Assembly (NCBI GenBank): GCA_003164785.1
Contig: PLUE01000034.1
Coordinates: forward strand, 1 to 64,000
DNA length: 64,000 nucleotides
From: Gammaproteobacteria bacterium
GTDB lineage: Bacteria; Pseudomonadota; Gammaproteobacteria; Steroidobacterales; Steroidobacteraceae
Direction: 5' to 3'
Shown here: piece after piece, positions 1-9,716 of the stretch
Numbering within the stretch: position 1 is the first letter of the stretch
Layout of the letters: each line of letters begins with the position of its first letter
Position numbers and translations under genes: made by a program
The notes under the pieces: model-generated
Databases searched by the model: none
Seen by the model: the letters and a program-made list of their open reading frames with translations, nothing else
Told to the model about the DNA's origin: nothing

Positions 1-121
1 GTCCGCTTGGAGGAGCAGCACTCAGGTGAATCCTTGCGGCCGCTGCAAGAGTTTTTGGCCGACACTCGTGGTGAGCCGGCCCAATGAGTCAAGCATCTCT
101 CAACTTGTTCTGGGTGTTCGC

Positions 122-1156
122 GTGAATGCGCCGCTGCGCGGCTTACGCGTGGTGGAATTCGAGGGACTGGGGCCTGGGCCACTGGTCGGCCGATTGCTCG
201 CCGATATGGGCGCCGAAGTCACACTGATTCGGCGCCCGCAAAGCGGCGCTGTTGCGAATCAGTTTGACGGTGGCGACAGGGACGTACTCCGCCACGGTAA
301 GATCGGCGTCGCACTGAACCTCAAGCAACCGTCGGACGTGGCCAAGGCACTTGACTATGTGGCCTCGTCCGACGCGTTGATCGAGGGAAACCGCCCGGGC
401 GTGATGGAACGCCTCGGTTTGGGACCCGCTCAATGTGCGGCGCGAAACCCGAAGCTCGTGTACGGGCGCATGACGGGGTGGGGTCAGAACGGACCGCTGG
501 CTCAAGCGGCCGGGCATGATCTGAACTATGTGGCGTTATCGGGGTTGCTGTCGCTCTCGGCGCATCGTGGCGAGCGCCCCATCATACCGCCGACGGTGCT
601 GGGCGACGCCTCGGGTGCTCTGGGGCTGGCATTCGGTATCGTCTGTGCGTTGTTCGATGTCCGCCGCACGGGGCATGGCCGCGTGGTCGACGCCGCCATC
701 GTCGATGTCATGGGCATGCTAGGGACGATCGCGATGTGGGTGCGCGCGAGTGGGCACCTGGATGGCCCCGGCCCGAGCGTGTTTTACGATTCACCATTTT
801 ACGACGTATACGCATGCGCCGATGGGCGGTATATCTCGGTAGCCGCGCTGGAGCCGCAATTCTATGCGCTGCTGATCAAGGCGCTCGGCTTCAATGACGT
901 GGATCTGAATGCTCAAAACGACGAGAGCGCGTGGCCCGCGCTCAAGTCGCGGTTCAAGGAGACCTTCGCCTCGCGGCCGTCCGCTCATTGGCGGGAAGTC
1001 CTCGAGGGTACGGATGCATGTTTTGCTCCGGTCCTCAGTGTGAGTGAGGCGGTCAATCATCCGCACAACGTGGCACGTGAGATATTCCGGGTCGATGACG
1101 GGGGCACGGTCACCGTCAAAGTGGCGCCGCGATTTTTGCCCCTCGGCGAGCCCTGA
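122..1156 (+). CDS. CaiB/BaiF (family III) CoA-transferase
   Basis: ORF 26..1156; family-like N-terminus APLRGLRVVEFEGLGPGPLVGRLLADMGAEVTLIRRP and GRMTGWGQNGPLAQAAGHDLNYVALSG. Start chosen at GTG 122 by homology-like N-terminus. Confidence 0.85.
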   Translation: MNAPLRGLRVVEFEGLGPGPLVGRLLADMGAEVTLIRRPQSGAVANQFDGGDRDVLRHGKIGVALNLKQPSDVAKALDYVASSDALIEGNRPGVMERLGLGPAQCAARNPKLVYGRMTGWGQNGPLAQAAGHDLNYVALSGLLSLSAHRGERPIIPPTVLGDASGALGLAFGIVCALFDVRRTGHGRVVDAAIVDVMGMLGTIAMWVRASGHLDGPGPSVFYDSPFYDVYACADGRYISVAALEPQFYALLIKALGFNDVDLNAQNDESAWPALKSRFKETFASRPSAHWREVLEGTDACFAPVLSVSEAVNHPHNVAREIFRVDDGGTVTVKVAPRFLPLGEP

Positions 1157-1592
1157 AAATACTGTGGCCACTTTTGTACCGGCAAAAACAGATTTGCCCG
1201 TCATTTCCCTGACGTAGACGGCAACCGTCGCCCGCAAGATATTGGGTGTTCGTTCGTGATCTCTGCGCGTACCGTCAAGGCCGAGGCGGGAAGTTTCGGT
1301 CGCAGCCAGCGATCGAATGGCTCGGGCGGCGCGTCGGAACCTGCGCTGAGAAGATCGCGGTCAACGGGGCGGCCGCCGTCACGCGGCACGGACACACGAT
1401 GCTGCAACTGCAGGGCAGAACCGCAAGCTGATCCACCGTGCGGTGCCGTCAAGCCTGCGCCTACACATGCCGTAGCGGAGCCAAGGGTGCCCGATCTTGT
1501 GAAAATGGCGCTTCCAGCTAAGCCGGCGACGCAAACCCATCACCCGAGCCCCGCGTCAGCGACCATACTCTGCCGAGCAACGGGAGAAATCG

Positions 1593-3179
1593 ATGGGTGA
1601 TGCTTCTGACGGCGCCGACGGCGCAGTATTGCAGGCCGGGCATGGGCGCCGCCCCAGTGGCAGAGACGCGAAACGCGCGGCTCGAACAGCCCGCGCAGCG
1701 GCATCGATTCCCTACATCACGCGCAAGATCCCCTACTACGAGGTCCTGAGCGAAGAAGGGCTGTCGCTGCTCGAGCACAATGCGGACACCATTCTCGAGG
1801 ATATCGGCATTGATTTCCGCGACGACCCCGAAGCGCTCGAGATCTGGCGTGAAGCCGGCGCCGACGTCAGGGGCGAGCGTGTGCATTTTCCCCGCGGCAT
1901 GTGCCGCCAGCTGGTGCAGCGCTCCGCGCCGCGCGAGTTCACCCAGCATGCCCGCAACCCGGCCCGTAACGTTATCATCGGCGGGAAGAATACGGTGTTC
2001 GCCCCGGCCTACGGTTCGCCGTTCGTGCGCAGTCTGGACGAAGGCCGCCGCTATGCGCGGCTCGAGGACTTCCGCAATTTCGTAAAGCTCGCGTACATGG
2101 CCGGCTCGTTGCACCATTCCGGCGGCACCATCTGCGAGCCGGTCGATCTGCCCGTCAACAAGCGCCATCTCGACATGGTGTACAGCCACCTCAAATATAG
2201 CGATAAGGCCTTCATGGGCTCGGTGACAGCGCCGGATCGTGCGGCGGATTCGGTCGCCATGGCCAATATCACGTTCGGTGAAGAACCCGATCCGCTGACG
2301 GGCAGACCCAAAACGAGCCTCATCAATTTGATCAACGTGAATTCCCCCATGACTTACGACGCGACCATGCTCGGCGCCGCCAAGGTCTATGCCCGCGCCA
2401 ATCAGGCCACCATCATCACGCCTTTCATCCTCGCCGGCGCGATGTCACCGGTGACGGTGGCGGGCACCGTGGCGCAGACGCTGGCGGAGGCGCTCTCGGG
2501 GCTGGCGTTCGTGCAGCTGGTCAATCCCGGCGCACCCGTGGTGCTCGGCAGTTTTGCCTCGTCGATCTCGATGCAATCCGGAGCGCCGACTTTCGGCACC
2601 CCTGAACCGGCATTGGTGCTGTATGCGATGGCCGCGCTCGCACGCCGTGTGGGAGTGCCTTTCCGTTCCGGGGGCAGTCTGTGTGCCTCGAAGATCCCCG
2701 ATGCGCAGGCTGCATACGAGTCGGCCGACACGTTGCTCCCGACCTGCCTCGCGGGGGTGAATTTCGTGCTTCATGCGGCGGGCTGGCTCGAGGGCGGCCT
2801 GACCATGGGCTACGAGAAATTCATGATGGACGTGGACCAGACGGGCATGATGCACACGCTGCTCGCGGGCGTCGACCTGTCGTCGAACGGCCAGGCCATC
2901 GACGCCATCAAGGAAGTCGGGCCCGGCAAGCATTTCCTGGGATGCGCTCATACCCAGGCGAACTTCGAGAATGCCTTCTACCGTTCGCCGCTCGCCGACA
3001 ACAACAGCTGCGAGCAATGGGAGGCAGAGGGGTCACCCGACATGACCAAGCGCGCGAACGTGCTGTGGAAGAAGCAACTGGCGCAATACGTGGCGCCGCC
3101 GTTGGATCCGGCCATCGACGAGGCGTTGCTGGATTACATCGCGCGCCGCAAGGCGGCCGCACCCGATTCCAATATCTGA
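1593..3179 (+). CDS. Trimethylamine methyltransferase (MttB) family protein, non-pyrrolysine
   Basis: 528 aa ORF without in-frame TAG; MttB-like segments (GSVTAPDRAADSVAMANITFGEE, GAMSPVTVAGTVAQTLAEALSGLAFVQLVNPGAPVVLGSF, CAGVNFVLHAAGWLEGGLTMGYEKFMMD-like block). Confidence 0.85.
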   Translation: MGDASDGADGAVLQAGHGRRPSGRDAKRAARTARAAASIPYITRKIPYYEVLSEEGLSLLEHNADTILEDIGIDFRDDPEALEIWREAGADVRGERVHFPRGMCRQLVQRSAPREFTQHARNPARNVIIGGKNTVFAPAYGSPFVRSLDEGRRYARLEDFRNFVKLAYMAGSLHHSGGTICEPVDLPVNKRHLDMVYSHLKYSDKAFMGSVTAPDRAADSVAMANITFGEEPDPLTGRPKTSLINLINVNSPMTYDATMLGAAKVYARANQATIITPFILAGAMSPVTVAGTVAQTLAEALSGLAFVQLVNPGAPVVLGSFASSISMQSGAPTFGTPEPALVLYAMAALARRVGVPFRSGGSLCASKIPDAQAAYESADTLLPTCLAGVNFVLHAAGWLEGGLTMGYEKFMMDVDQTGMMHTLLAGVDLSSNGQAIDAIKEVGPGKHFLGCAHTQANFENAFYRSPLADNNSCEQWEAEGSPDMTKRANVLWKKQLAQYVAPPLDPAIDEALLDYIARRKAAAPDSNI

Positions 3180-3200
3180 CAGGTGCCTGCGGACCCTCGG

Positions 3201-5225
3201 CTAGATCTGCGGCATGGGAGCGCCGGGGGTGCGGCGGCGTCCGCGGGTTTCCGTTTGGCTGACGGATTCCTTGGGCGCGGGCAGGTCGACCGACCGACGC
3301 AGGTGCGGGAAGGGGGCGGTCTTGTGCGGCATGGCCATCGCCTCGACGAAGTGCTGCTGGAAGCCTGGCTCGACCGCCGTCTCCACCTTTTCGATTCGTC
3401 GGACCAGGCCTTCTATGACGGGTCGCGACGCGGCATCGAGCAGCGCGATGCACGCGCCGGTTCCTGCCGAGTTGCCGGCCGACTGAACCCGGGCCGGATC
3501 GCAGTCCGGAATCATGCCGAGGATCGTGGCGTATTTGACGTCGATATGGCTGCCGAAAGCGCCGGCCAGACGGATGCGATCGACCTGTTCGATCCCGAGC
3601 CGCTCCATGAGCAGCGCAATGCTGGCGTACAGCGCTGCCTTCGCCAGTTGGATCGCGCGCACGTCCGCCTGCGTGATCTTCATCTCGGTCATGCCTCGAT
3701 GCAGCACATACGCGAACGTCCTTCCGTTGGCGACGATCCGAGGCGATCGAGCCGCCATCCTGCCGTCGAGCACGCCATCCTGATTGATGATGCCGGCAAG
3801 ATACATTTCGGCGATGACTTCGATGATCCCGGAACCGCACACGCCGCTGATATCACCGAGCGCTGCCGCCCGCTCGAAGGCGGGATCGTCCGACCATAGG
3901 TCGGAGCCGATCACCTTGAAACGCGGTTCGAGGGTCTCGCGGTCTATGCGGACACGCTCGATTGCTCCAGGCGCCGCGCGTTGACCACAACTGATCTGGG
4001 CCCCTTCGAAGGCCGGGCCGGTGGGGCTGGAGCACGCGACCAGCCGCCGGTTGTTGCCGAGGACGATTTCCGCGTTCGTGCCGATGTCCACCAACAGGGT
4101 CATTTCCGGAAGAAGGTCGGGGCGTTCGGCAAGCACCATGCCCGCGGCATCGGCACCCACATGCCCGGCGATGCAGGGCAGGACGTATACGCGGGCATTG
4201 CGATGCAAATTCAGGTCGAGCACGCGGGCCCGCAGCGTCAACGATTGATCCAAGGCGAGGGCAAACGGCGCGCCGCCGAGTTCCACCGGATCGATTCCCA
4301 GCAACAGATGGTGCATGATCGGATTGCCGACGATGGTGGCTTCGAGGATGTCATCGCGGGAAACACCCGCCTTGCGCGCGACATCGGTGGCCAGGGCGCA
4401 CAGCGCTTCGCGCACCGCCGAGGTCATCTGCACGGCACCGCCAGGGTTCATCATCGCGTAGGACACGCGGCTCATCAAATCCTCGCCGAATCGGATCTGC
4501 GGATTCATGAGGCCCGCCGAGGCGACCACGTCACCGCTGCGAAGGTCGCACAGATGCGCGGCGATCGTGGTGGATCCGATGTCTAGGGCGAGTCCGTAGG
4601 CGAATTCGTGCAGGCCTGGCCATAGGCCGATGATCCGCGTTCCTGCGTGTACCGCCACGGTAACGCGCCAGGATCCGGCACGCAAGGTGGCCTGCAGCCC
4701 CTGTAGCACCGATAAATCGCACTTGAGGTCCTCTAGGCTCCATTCCGATGCGAGCGCATCGTACAGCCGGCGCAGGTCGCCCGAAGGATCCTGCATGTCC
4801 GGCTGTTCGACCTCGACGTAATGTAGGCGCACGACCGGGTTCAACTCGAGGACGCGCGCACCGGGCTCTTTACGCACCAGCTGTCGGTGGACTTGGCTGC
4901 CCGCGGGCACGTCGATGACCACGTCGGCCTCGATTCGCGCCGAACAGGATAGGCGCCTGCCGTCCGCCAACCGGCTGTGTCGCGCAAATAGCAGCTCCTG
5001 CTCGCCGGGCGGCGAGAGGCTTGCGCTCGAGGAGGCCATGCCGTGCTTGGCAAATTGGCCGTCCGCGACCAGAACCTGGCACCGTCCACACAGTCCCCGG
5101 CCGCCGCATACGGAATCGATGTCCACGCCCAGCATGCGCGCAGCCTGCAGCAACGGAGTACCGACCGGAAAGTGGCCGCGTTTGCCGGACGGTATGAAAA
5201 CCACGAGCGGAAAGTCGTCTGCCAT
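3201..5225 (-). CDS. RamA-like corrinoid activation protein: N-terminal 2Fe-2S ferredoxin domain plus ASKHA/DUF4445 domain
   Basis: VCGGRGLCGRCQVLV 2Fe-2S motif; ASKHA-type AYGLALDIGSTTIAAHLCDL and LLVDIGTNAEIVLGN. Start set at MADDFPLVVFIPSG. Confidence 0.82.
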   Translation of the reverse strand: MADDFPLVVFIPSGKRGHFPVGTPLLQAARMLGVDIDSVCGGRGLCGRCQVLVADGQFAKHGMASSSASLSPPGEQELLFARHSRLADGRRLSCSARIEADVVIDVPAGSQVHRQLVRKEPGARVLELNPVVRLHYVEVEQPDMQDPSGDLRRLYDALASEWSLEDLKCDLSVLQGLQATLRAGSWRVTVAVHAGTRIIGLWPGLHEFAYGLALDIGSTTIAAHLCDLRSGDVVASAGLMNPQIRFGEDLMSRVSYAMMNPGGAVQMTSAVREALCALATDVARKAGVSRDDILEATIVGNPIMHHLLLGIDPVELGGAPFALALDQSLTLRARVLDLNLHRNARVYVLPCIAGHVGADAAGMVLAERPDLLPEMTLLVDIGTNAEIVLGNNRRLVACSSPTGPAFEGAQISCGQRAAPGAIERVRIDRETLEPRFKVIGSDLWSDDPAFERAAALGDISGVCGSGIIEVIAEMYLAGIINQDGVLDGRMAARSPRIVANGRTFAYVLHRGMTEMKITQADVRAIQLAKAALYASIALLMERLGIEQVDRIRLAGAFGSHIDVKYATILGMIPDCDPARVQSAGNSAGTGACIALLDAASRPVIEGLVRRIEKVETAVEPGFQQHFVEAMAMPHKTAPFPHLRRSVDLPAPKESVSQTETRGRRRTPGAPMPQI

Positions 5226-5244
5226 GCGTCGCTCGACGTGGGAC

Positions 5245-6162
5245 CTAAACGGGCCGCCGCCGGTGTCCGCCTTCCCGGCGGCCGCGCACTGGCTCCGATC
5301 CCGCCGCGCCCGGCAATGGCGCCTCGCGGAACCTGCGAATCCAGCGGGCGCAGTCCGGATCATGGCCAAGCATGACATCGGCACCCAAGATGGCCTTGAC
5401 CACCTCGACATGCAGTGGATTGGTGATGGCGGAGGTCATGCCGGCGCTCATTGCCATCGTCAGAAAGGCGCTGTTGATGCCGTCCCGATTTGGCAGCCCA
5501 AAACTGATGTTCGAGGCTCCACACGAGGTGTTGACCTTGAGTTCGGTGCGCAGTCGATGCACCAGTCGCATCACCTGAACACCCGCCTGGTTGACGGCTC
5601 CGACGGGCATGACCAGGGGATCGACCACGACGTCGCATGCTGGGATGCCGTAATCGCTGGCGCGCTCGACGATCTTCCTGGCAACGGCGAAGCGCACGTC
5701 AGGATCCTGGGAGATTCCGGTCTCGTCGTTCGAGATTGCGATGACGGCGGCGCCATACCTTTTTATGAGCGGCAGCACGGCTTCCAGACGCTCGTCCTCG
5801 CCGGTCACCGAATTGACCAGCGCTTTTCCCTTGTATACCGCAAGTCCTGCCGCGAGCGCGGCAACGATGGACGAATCTATCGAGAGCGGCACATCGGTGA
5901 TGGATTGCACGAGCTGGATCGCACGCGCGAGAATCGCCGGCTCGTCCGCGAGCGGGATTCCCGCGTTCACGTCCAGCATGTGGGCGCCAGCCTCGACTTG
6001 CGCGTGCGCATCCGCCTCGACCCGGGTGAAGTCGCCGGCCGCCATCTCGGCGGCAAGGATCTTTCGGCCGGTCGGATTGATGCGCTCGCCTATGATGACG
6101 AAAGGTCGATCGAAGCCGATGACGACCTCCCTGGTGGCGGAACTGATCACGGTGTCGGTCAT
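5245..6162 (-). CDS. Pterin-binding (methyltetrahydrofolate-type) methyltransferase
   Basis: FVIIGERINPTGRK, HMLDVNAGIP, VPLSIDSS, KALVNSVTGE: DHPS/MeTr-like TIM-barrel signatures. Confidence 0.85.
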   Translation of the reverse strand: MTDTVISSATREVVIGFDRPFVIIGERINPTGRKILAAEMAAGDFTRVEADAHAQVEAGAHMLDVNAGIPLADEPAILARAIQLVQSITDVPLSIDSSIVAALAAGLAVYKGKALVNSVTGEDERLEAVLPLIKRYGAAVIAISNDETGISQDPDVRFAVARKIVERASDYGIPACDVVVDPLVMPVGAVNQAGVQVMRLVHRLRTELKVNTSCGASNISFGLPNRDGINSAFLTMAMSAGMTSAITNPLHVEVVKAILGADVMLGHDPDCARWIRRFREAPLPGAAGSEPVRGRREGGHRRRPV

Positions 6163-6326
6163 GAGACTGTCCTTTGGGAGGGTGGGGTGGCGAGATCGAC
6201 GCCATGGGCGCGGTCGATCGCTCTATGAAAGCGTTGCGAGAGTTGCACCTTCGCCGCCGCGCGGCCGCGTTTGACGACGACCTGTGCCGGAATCGCACGC
6301 CACGAGATGATGATCAGGGATGCCAT
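6159..6326 (-). CDS. Short 'virulence factor' (PF13769-like) protein of corrinoid methyltransferase loci; 55 aa, apparently shortened
   Basis: Hand translation of the minus strand: MASLIIISWRAIPAQVVVKRGRAAAKVQLSQRFHRAIDRAHGVDLATPPSQRTVS*. Stop overlaps the downstream start (ATGA at 6162-6159). Below the ORF-track length cutoff. Confidence 0.65.
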   Translation of the reverse strand: MASLIIISWRAIPAQVVVKRGRAAAKVQLSQRFHRAIDRAHGVDLATPPSQRTVS

Positions 6327-6976
6327 TCGACAGGCTCCACGCCGCCGGCGTCGGCCCGCCGGCCCGCCGCGTACATGGCGGTTTCCAGCTTGCCGTAGCC
6401 GGTGACGCGATAGTCGAATGCAAGACCCATGCGAGACGCAATCGCACGCGCCTCCTGCTCGCCGCCCGGCGTCGGCGACTGGGCCAGGTAGACGAGCTTG
6501 CGGTAGTTGCCGAAATAGCTCGGGAACAGCTCGGGGTGACGATCCAGCGCCAGGCCGCGAATCACCAAGCGCTCGAAATGTCTCAGCAAGAAATCCGTGA
6601 GATAGAAGGTGCCTGGTTCTTCCTCCGCCAGATTGGCTAACACCGCCGCGGTGGCGTAGAACTCATAGCAATGTGCGCCCGGGATGCGCTCGACCCCTTC
6701 CGCGCGCAGCACGTCATCGAGCAGTCCGCCGGTCCCGCAGTCTCCGTAAGCCACGAAGATCGAACGATATCGCCCGCGCGATGAGCGGATAAGTCCGCGC
6801 ACCGCGGCCGGAATGCGCTCCGGCCGGTTGTGGAGTTCGGGCGGCAAACAGCGCACATCCATGAGCCGCCAGCCATTCGTGCGCCGTATCGCCGTGATTT
6901 CACGCGCCAGGGCACCGCAGGCAATGACCAGCACTCCGGCGCCGTCGGCGGCCTCGATTGGCGCCCCCGTATGCAT
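6314..6976 (-). CDS. DUF1638 domain-containing protein
   Basis: VLVIACGALAREI, FVAYGDCGTGGLLD, GAHCYEFYA, FYLTDFLLRHFE. Confidence 0.8.
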   Translation of the reverse strand: MHTGAPIEAADGAGVLVIACGALAREITAIRRTNGWRLMDVRCLPPELHNRPERIPAAVRGLIRSSRGRYRSIFVAYGDCGTGGLLDDVLRAEGVERIPGAHCYEFYATAAVLANLAEEEPGTFYLTDFLLRHFERLVIRGLALDRHPELFPSYFGNYRKLVYLAQSPTPGGEQEARAIASRMGLAFDYRVTGYGKLETAMYAAGRRADAGGVEPVEWHP

Positions 6977-6982
6977 GGTCCG

Positions 6983-7693
6983 TTACAGTACCGCCGCCGC
7001 GCCTGCGCGCCGCGCGGCGATCAGCCCTTTTGCCGTGTCCACGGCGATCGCGGCATCGCGGCAATAGGCGTCCGCGCCGACGGCCATGCCGAATTCCTCG
7101 TTGAGTGGCGCACCACCAACCAGCACGATGTAGTCGTCGCGGATGCCGCGCTGTTTCAAGGCATCGATGACGACCTTCATGTAAGGCATCGTGGTCGTCA
7201 GAAGCGCCGACAGACCGAGGATGTCGGGTTTGTGTTTCTCGAGCGCTTCCAGATATTTCTCGACCGGATTGTTGATGCCGATATCGATGACTTCGAACCC
7301 GGCGCCCTCGAGCATCATGGACACGAGATTCTTCCCGATGTCGTGGATGTCGCCCTTGACCGTTCCAATGACGACCTTGCCGATGGGCTGGACCCCGGTT
7401 TGCGCCAATAATGGCCGTAGGATCTCCATTCCACCCTTCATCGAGTTCGCAGCCAGCAACACTTCGGGCACGAACAATATGCCGTCGCGAAAGTCGACGC
7501 CGACGATCTGCATCCCGGCGACCAGCACCTCGTTCAACACGCGCTCCGCCGACCAGCCTCTTGCGAGAAATATCCGCGTGGCGTCCTCGACCTCGCTCTT
7601 CAGCCCGTTGTACAAATCGTCGTGGACCTGTTCCGTGAGTTCCTCATCGTTGAGGCTGCCCAGGTCGAATTGCCCGTCGGTCGACTCTGACAT
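6983..7693 (-). CDS. Corrinoid (B12)-binding methyltransferase protein, MttC/MtbC-like
   Basis: VVIGTVKGDIHDIGKNLVSMMLEGAGFEVIDIG: canonical DxHxxG cobalamin-binding motif, with LFVPEVLLAANSMKGGMEIL cap helix. Confidence 0.92.
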   Translation of the reverse strand: MSESTDGQFDLGSLNDEELTEQVHDDLYNGLKSEVEDATRIFLARGWSAERVLNEVLVAGMQIVGVDFRDGILFVPEVLLAANSMKGGMEILRPLLAQTGVQPIGKVVIGTVKGDIHDIGKNLVSMMLEGAGFEVIDIGINNPVEKYLEALEKHKPDILGLSALLTTTMPYMKVVIDALKQRGIRDDYIVLVGGAPLNEEFGMAVGADAYCRDAAIAVDTAKGLIAARRAGAAAVL

Positions 7694-7821
7694 CTATGCC
7701 TCCAGCGGTTTTATAAGGGGCGCTGCAGTGGGATTCGAAGGACGCCTGCGCTTCATGGTAAATGGCGGCTGTTGCCGGTGGCTGTAGTATTGCGACGGCG
7801 GCGTGTTCGGGTGCGACATGA

Positions 7822-9372
7822 TCAACTGACCGGAGGTGCGCCGCCGGCGGCGGTTCTGGCTGCAACGAAATGGTCCAGAGCCTCGACCATCGCCGGATCA
7901 CGCTGCGGCGCGACATAGCGCTCCAACGTGTTCTGCCAGACCGAGCTGGCCCGTTCTGTCGCCGTCTTCGCGCCGTCGTCGGCCCACGTGCCGTAATTGC
8001 GCCAGTCTGAAACCAACGGCGCGTAAAATGCGCTGCGATAGCGTTCCATGGTGTGCGCGCAGCCAAAGAAATGGCCGCCGGCCCCGACTTCGGCGACCGC
8101 CTCGAGCGCGAGGTCTGACGGTGCTGCGCCGACCGGCTGGAATATCTCGGCGAACATCTGCAGCATTTCGATGTCGAGAATGAATTTTTCGTATGAGGTC
8201 GTCAGGCCGCTTTCGAGCCAGCCGGCCGCGTGCAGCACGAAGTTGCATCCGCCGAACAGGGCGCCCCAGAGACTCATCTGCGATTCGTAGGCGGACTGTG
8301 CATCGGCGAGGTTCGAGGCGGTGGCATTCGACGAGCGCCATGGCAGCCCCAGAAAACGCGCCATCTGCCCCGCGCCGAAAGCTGCCTTGACGTATTCGGG
8401 CGTGCCGAACGCGGGCGATCCAGATTTCATGTCGACGTTCGAGGTGAAACTGCCGTACACCACGGGTGCGCCCGGCCGCACGATCTGCGAAAGGGTCAGG
8501 CCCGCGAGGGTCTCGGCATGTGCCAAGGTCAGTGCGCCGGCGATCGTGACCGGTGCCATCGCACCGGCCAGGGTGAAGGGCGTGATCACGACCACCTGGC
8601 CAGCGGTCGCAAAGTCGATGATGCCGTCCGCCATCGGTGAGTCGAGTTGAAGCGGCGAATTCGTGTTGATGATGGTGTAGGTATAAGGCCGGCAGCGGAA
8701 CTCGTCGCTCGTGATGCCGTGCGCGAGACGTATGAGCTCGAAATTGTCGGCGACCTGCTCGTGACCGCGCGAAAAAATAAACGGTATCTTGTCGCTGAGC
8801 ATCAATTGCGCCCGCGTGACGTGCAGATGCCGTTCGTTGACGGGAATGTCCTGGGGCTCGGTCGCACCGCCGAGGAAGTGGATGACCTCGAAGCTTTGGC
8901 ACAGCTTGGTGATGTTGCAGAAATCCTCGAAGGTGCCGGCGCGGCGACCACGTGCGGTGTCCGTGATGTTGGGCGGACCCGATGTCGGTCCGAAGGCGAC
9001 GCAACGCTCCGACAGCGGCACGTGGCGTTCGCGATCGACGGAGTGCAGCGTGATGTCGCGTGGCGCCGTCGCGAGTGAGGCCATGACCAGCCCGCGGCCC
9101 AGACGCACGGTCTGCGTCGCCTCATCCGTGTCGGCGCCGGCAGCGCGATACCGGTCACGGGCGTCCCTCGACAGGATCTTCATCCCCTGGGTTTCGAGCA
9201 TCAGCAACGCCGACTCGTGGATCGCCGCAACCTGATCGTCCGAGAACACCTTCAGCGGCTCGAACGGATTGCGCAGATGCCGATAGGATCTTGTGCGATC
9301 GAATGCGGCGGTGCCGGCATCGGCGCCTGTTGCGCGGCGCCGATGGCGACGGCCGGGCTGGTCAGCGAGCAT
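7822..9372 (-). CDS. MttB-family methyltransferase, second copy, non-pyrrolysine
   Basis: 516 aa; VVITPFTLAGAMAPVTIAGALTLAHAETLAGLTLSQIVRPGAPVVYGSF, NFVLHAAGWLESGLTTSYEKFILD parallel the 1593..3179 product. Confidence 0.85.
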   Translation of the reverse strand: MLADQPGRRHRRRATGADAGTAAFDRTRSYRHLRNPFEPLKVFSDDQVAAIHESALLMLETQGMKILSRDARDRYRAAGADTDEATQTVRLGRGLVMASLATAPRDITLHSVDRERHVPLSERCVAFGPTSGPPNITDTARGRRAGTFEDFCNITKLCQSFEVIHFLGGATEPQDIPVNERHLHVTRAQLMLSDKIPFIFSRGHEQVADNFELIRLAHGITSDEFRCRPYTYTIINTNSPLQLDSPMADGIIDFATAGQVVVITPFTLAGAMAPVTIAGALTLAHAETLAGLTLSQIVRPGAPVVYGSFTSNVDMKSGSPAFGTPEYVKAAFGAGQMARFLGLPWRSSNATASNLADAQSAYESQMSLWGALFGGCNFVLHAAGWLESGLTTSYEKFILDIEMLQMFAEIFQPVGAAPSDLALEAVAEVGAGGHFFGCAHTMERYRSAFYAPLVSDWRNYGTWADDGAKTATERASSVWQNTLERYVAPQRDPAMVEALDHFVAARTAAGGAPPVS

Positions 9373-9419
9373 GGTTCATGATCTTCGGCGATTCTGGATC
9401 TGTGCGGTGAGCAGTGATG

Positions 9420-9716
9420 CTACATTCGGGCAAGCGGGGGTCCGCAGTCCATACGCGTTTGCCGCAGTTGGAAGGCGTCCATGCGCACCTTGATGGCCCG
9501 AAGGCGTCGCATTTCCTGTTTGAGCGTGCCGGTGCGATCTTTCAGACGCGTGACCTGGCGCGGCGAGCTTGGCGTCTCTTTGCGATCCCGATGGCTGATG
9601 GCCTTGAACTTGCTGCCATCAATCGCCACGGCCGTCTCGGCAAACTTACGAAACAGAACCTCAGCGGTCAGCTTCTCCGACGCCCGATCAAAACCACCCG
9701 TACGGCGCGAGCGGTT
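9420..9716 (-). pseudogene. IS1182-like transposase remnant
   Basis: Minus-strand reading FDRASEKLTAEVLFRKFAETAVAIDGSKFKAISHRDRKETPSSPRQVTRLKDR resembles the DGSKFKAxxxRD region of IS1182-type transposases; both ends missing. Confidence 0.6.

Noticed and set aside
4915-6228. 437-aa plus-strand ORF opposite the RamA-like and pterin methyltransferase genes
   Set aside because: Antisense to two genes with strong motif support.
1593-9372. Pyrrolysine-containing MttB (in-frame TAG)
   Set aside because: Both MttB ORFs are full-length without an internal stop, so no Pyl decoding is indicated.
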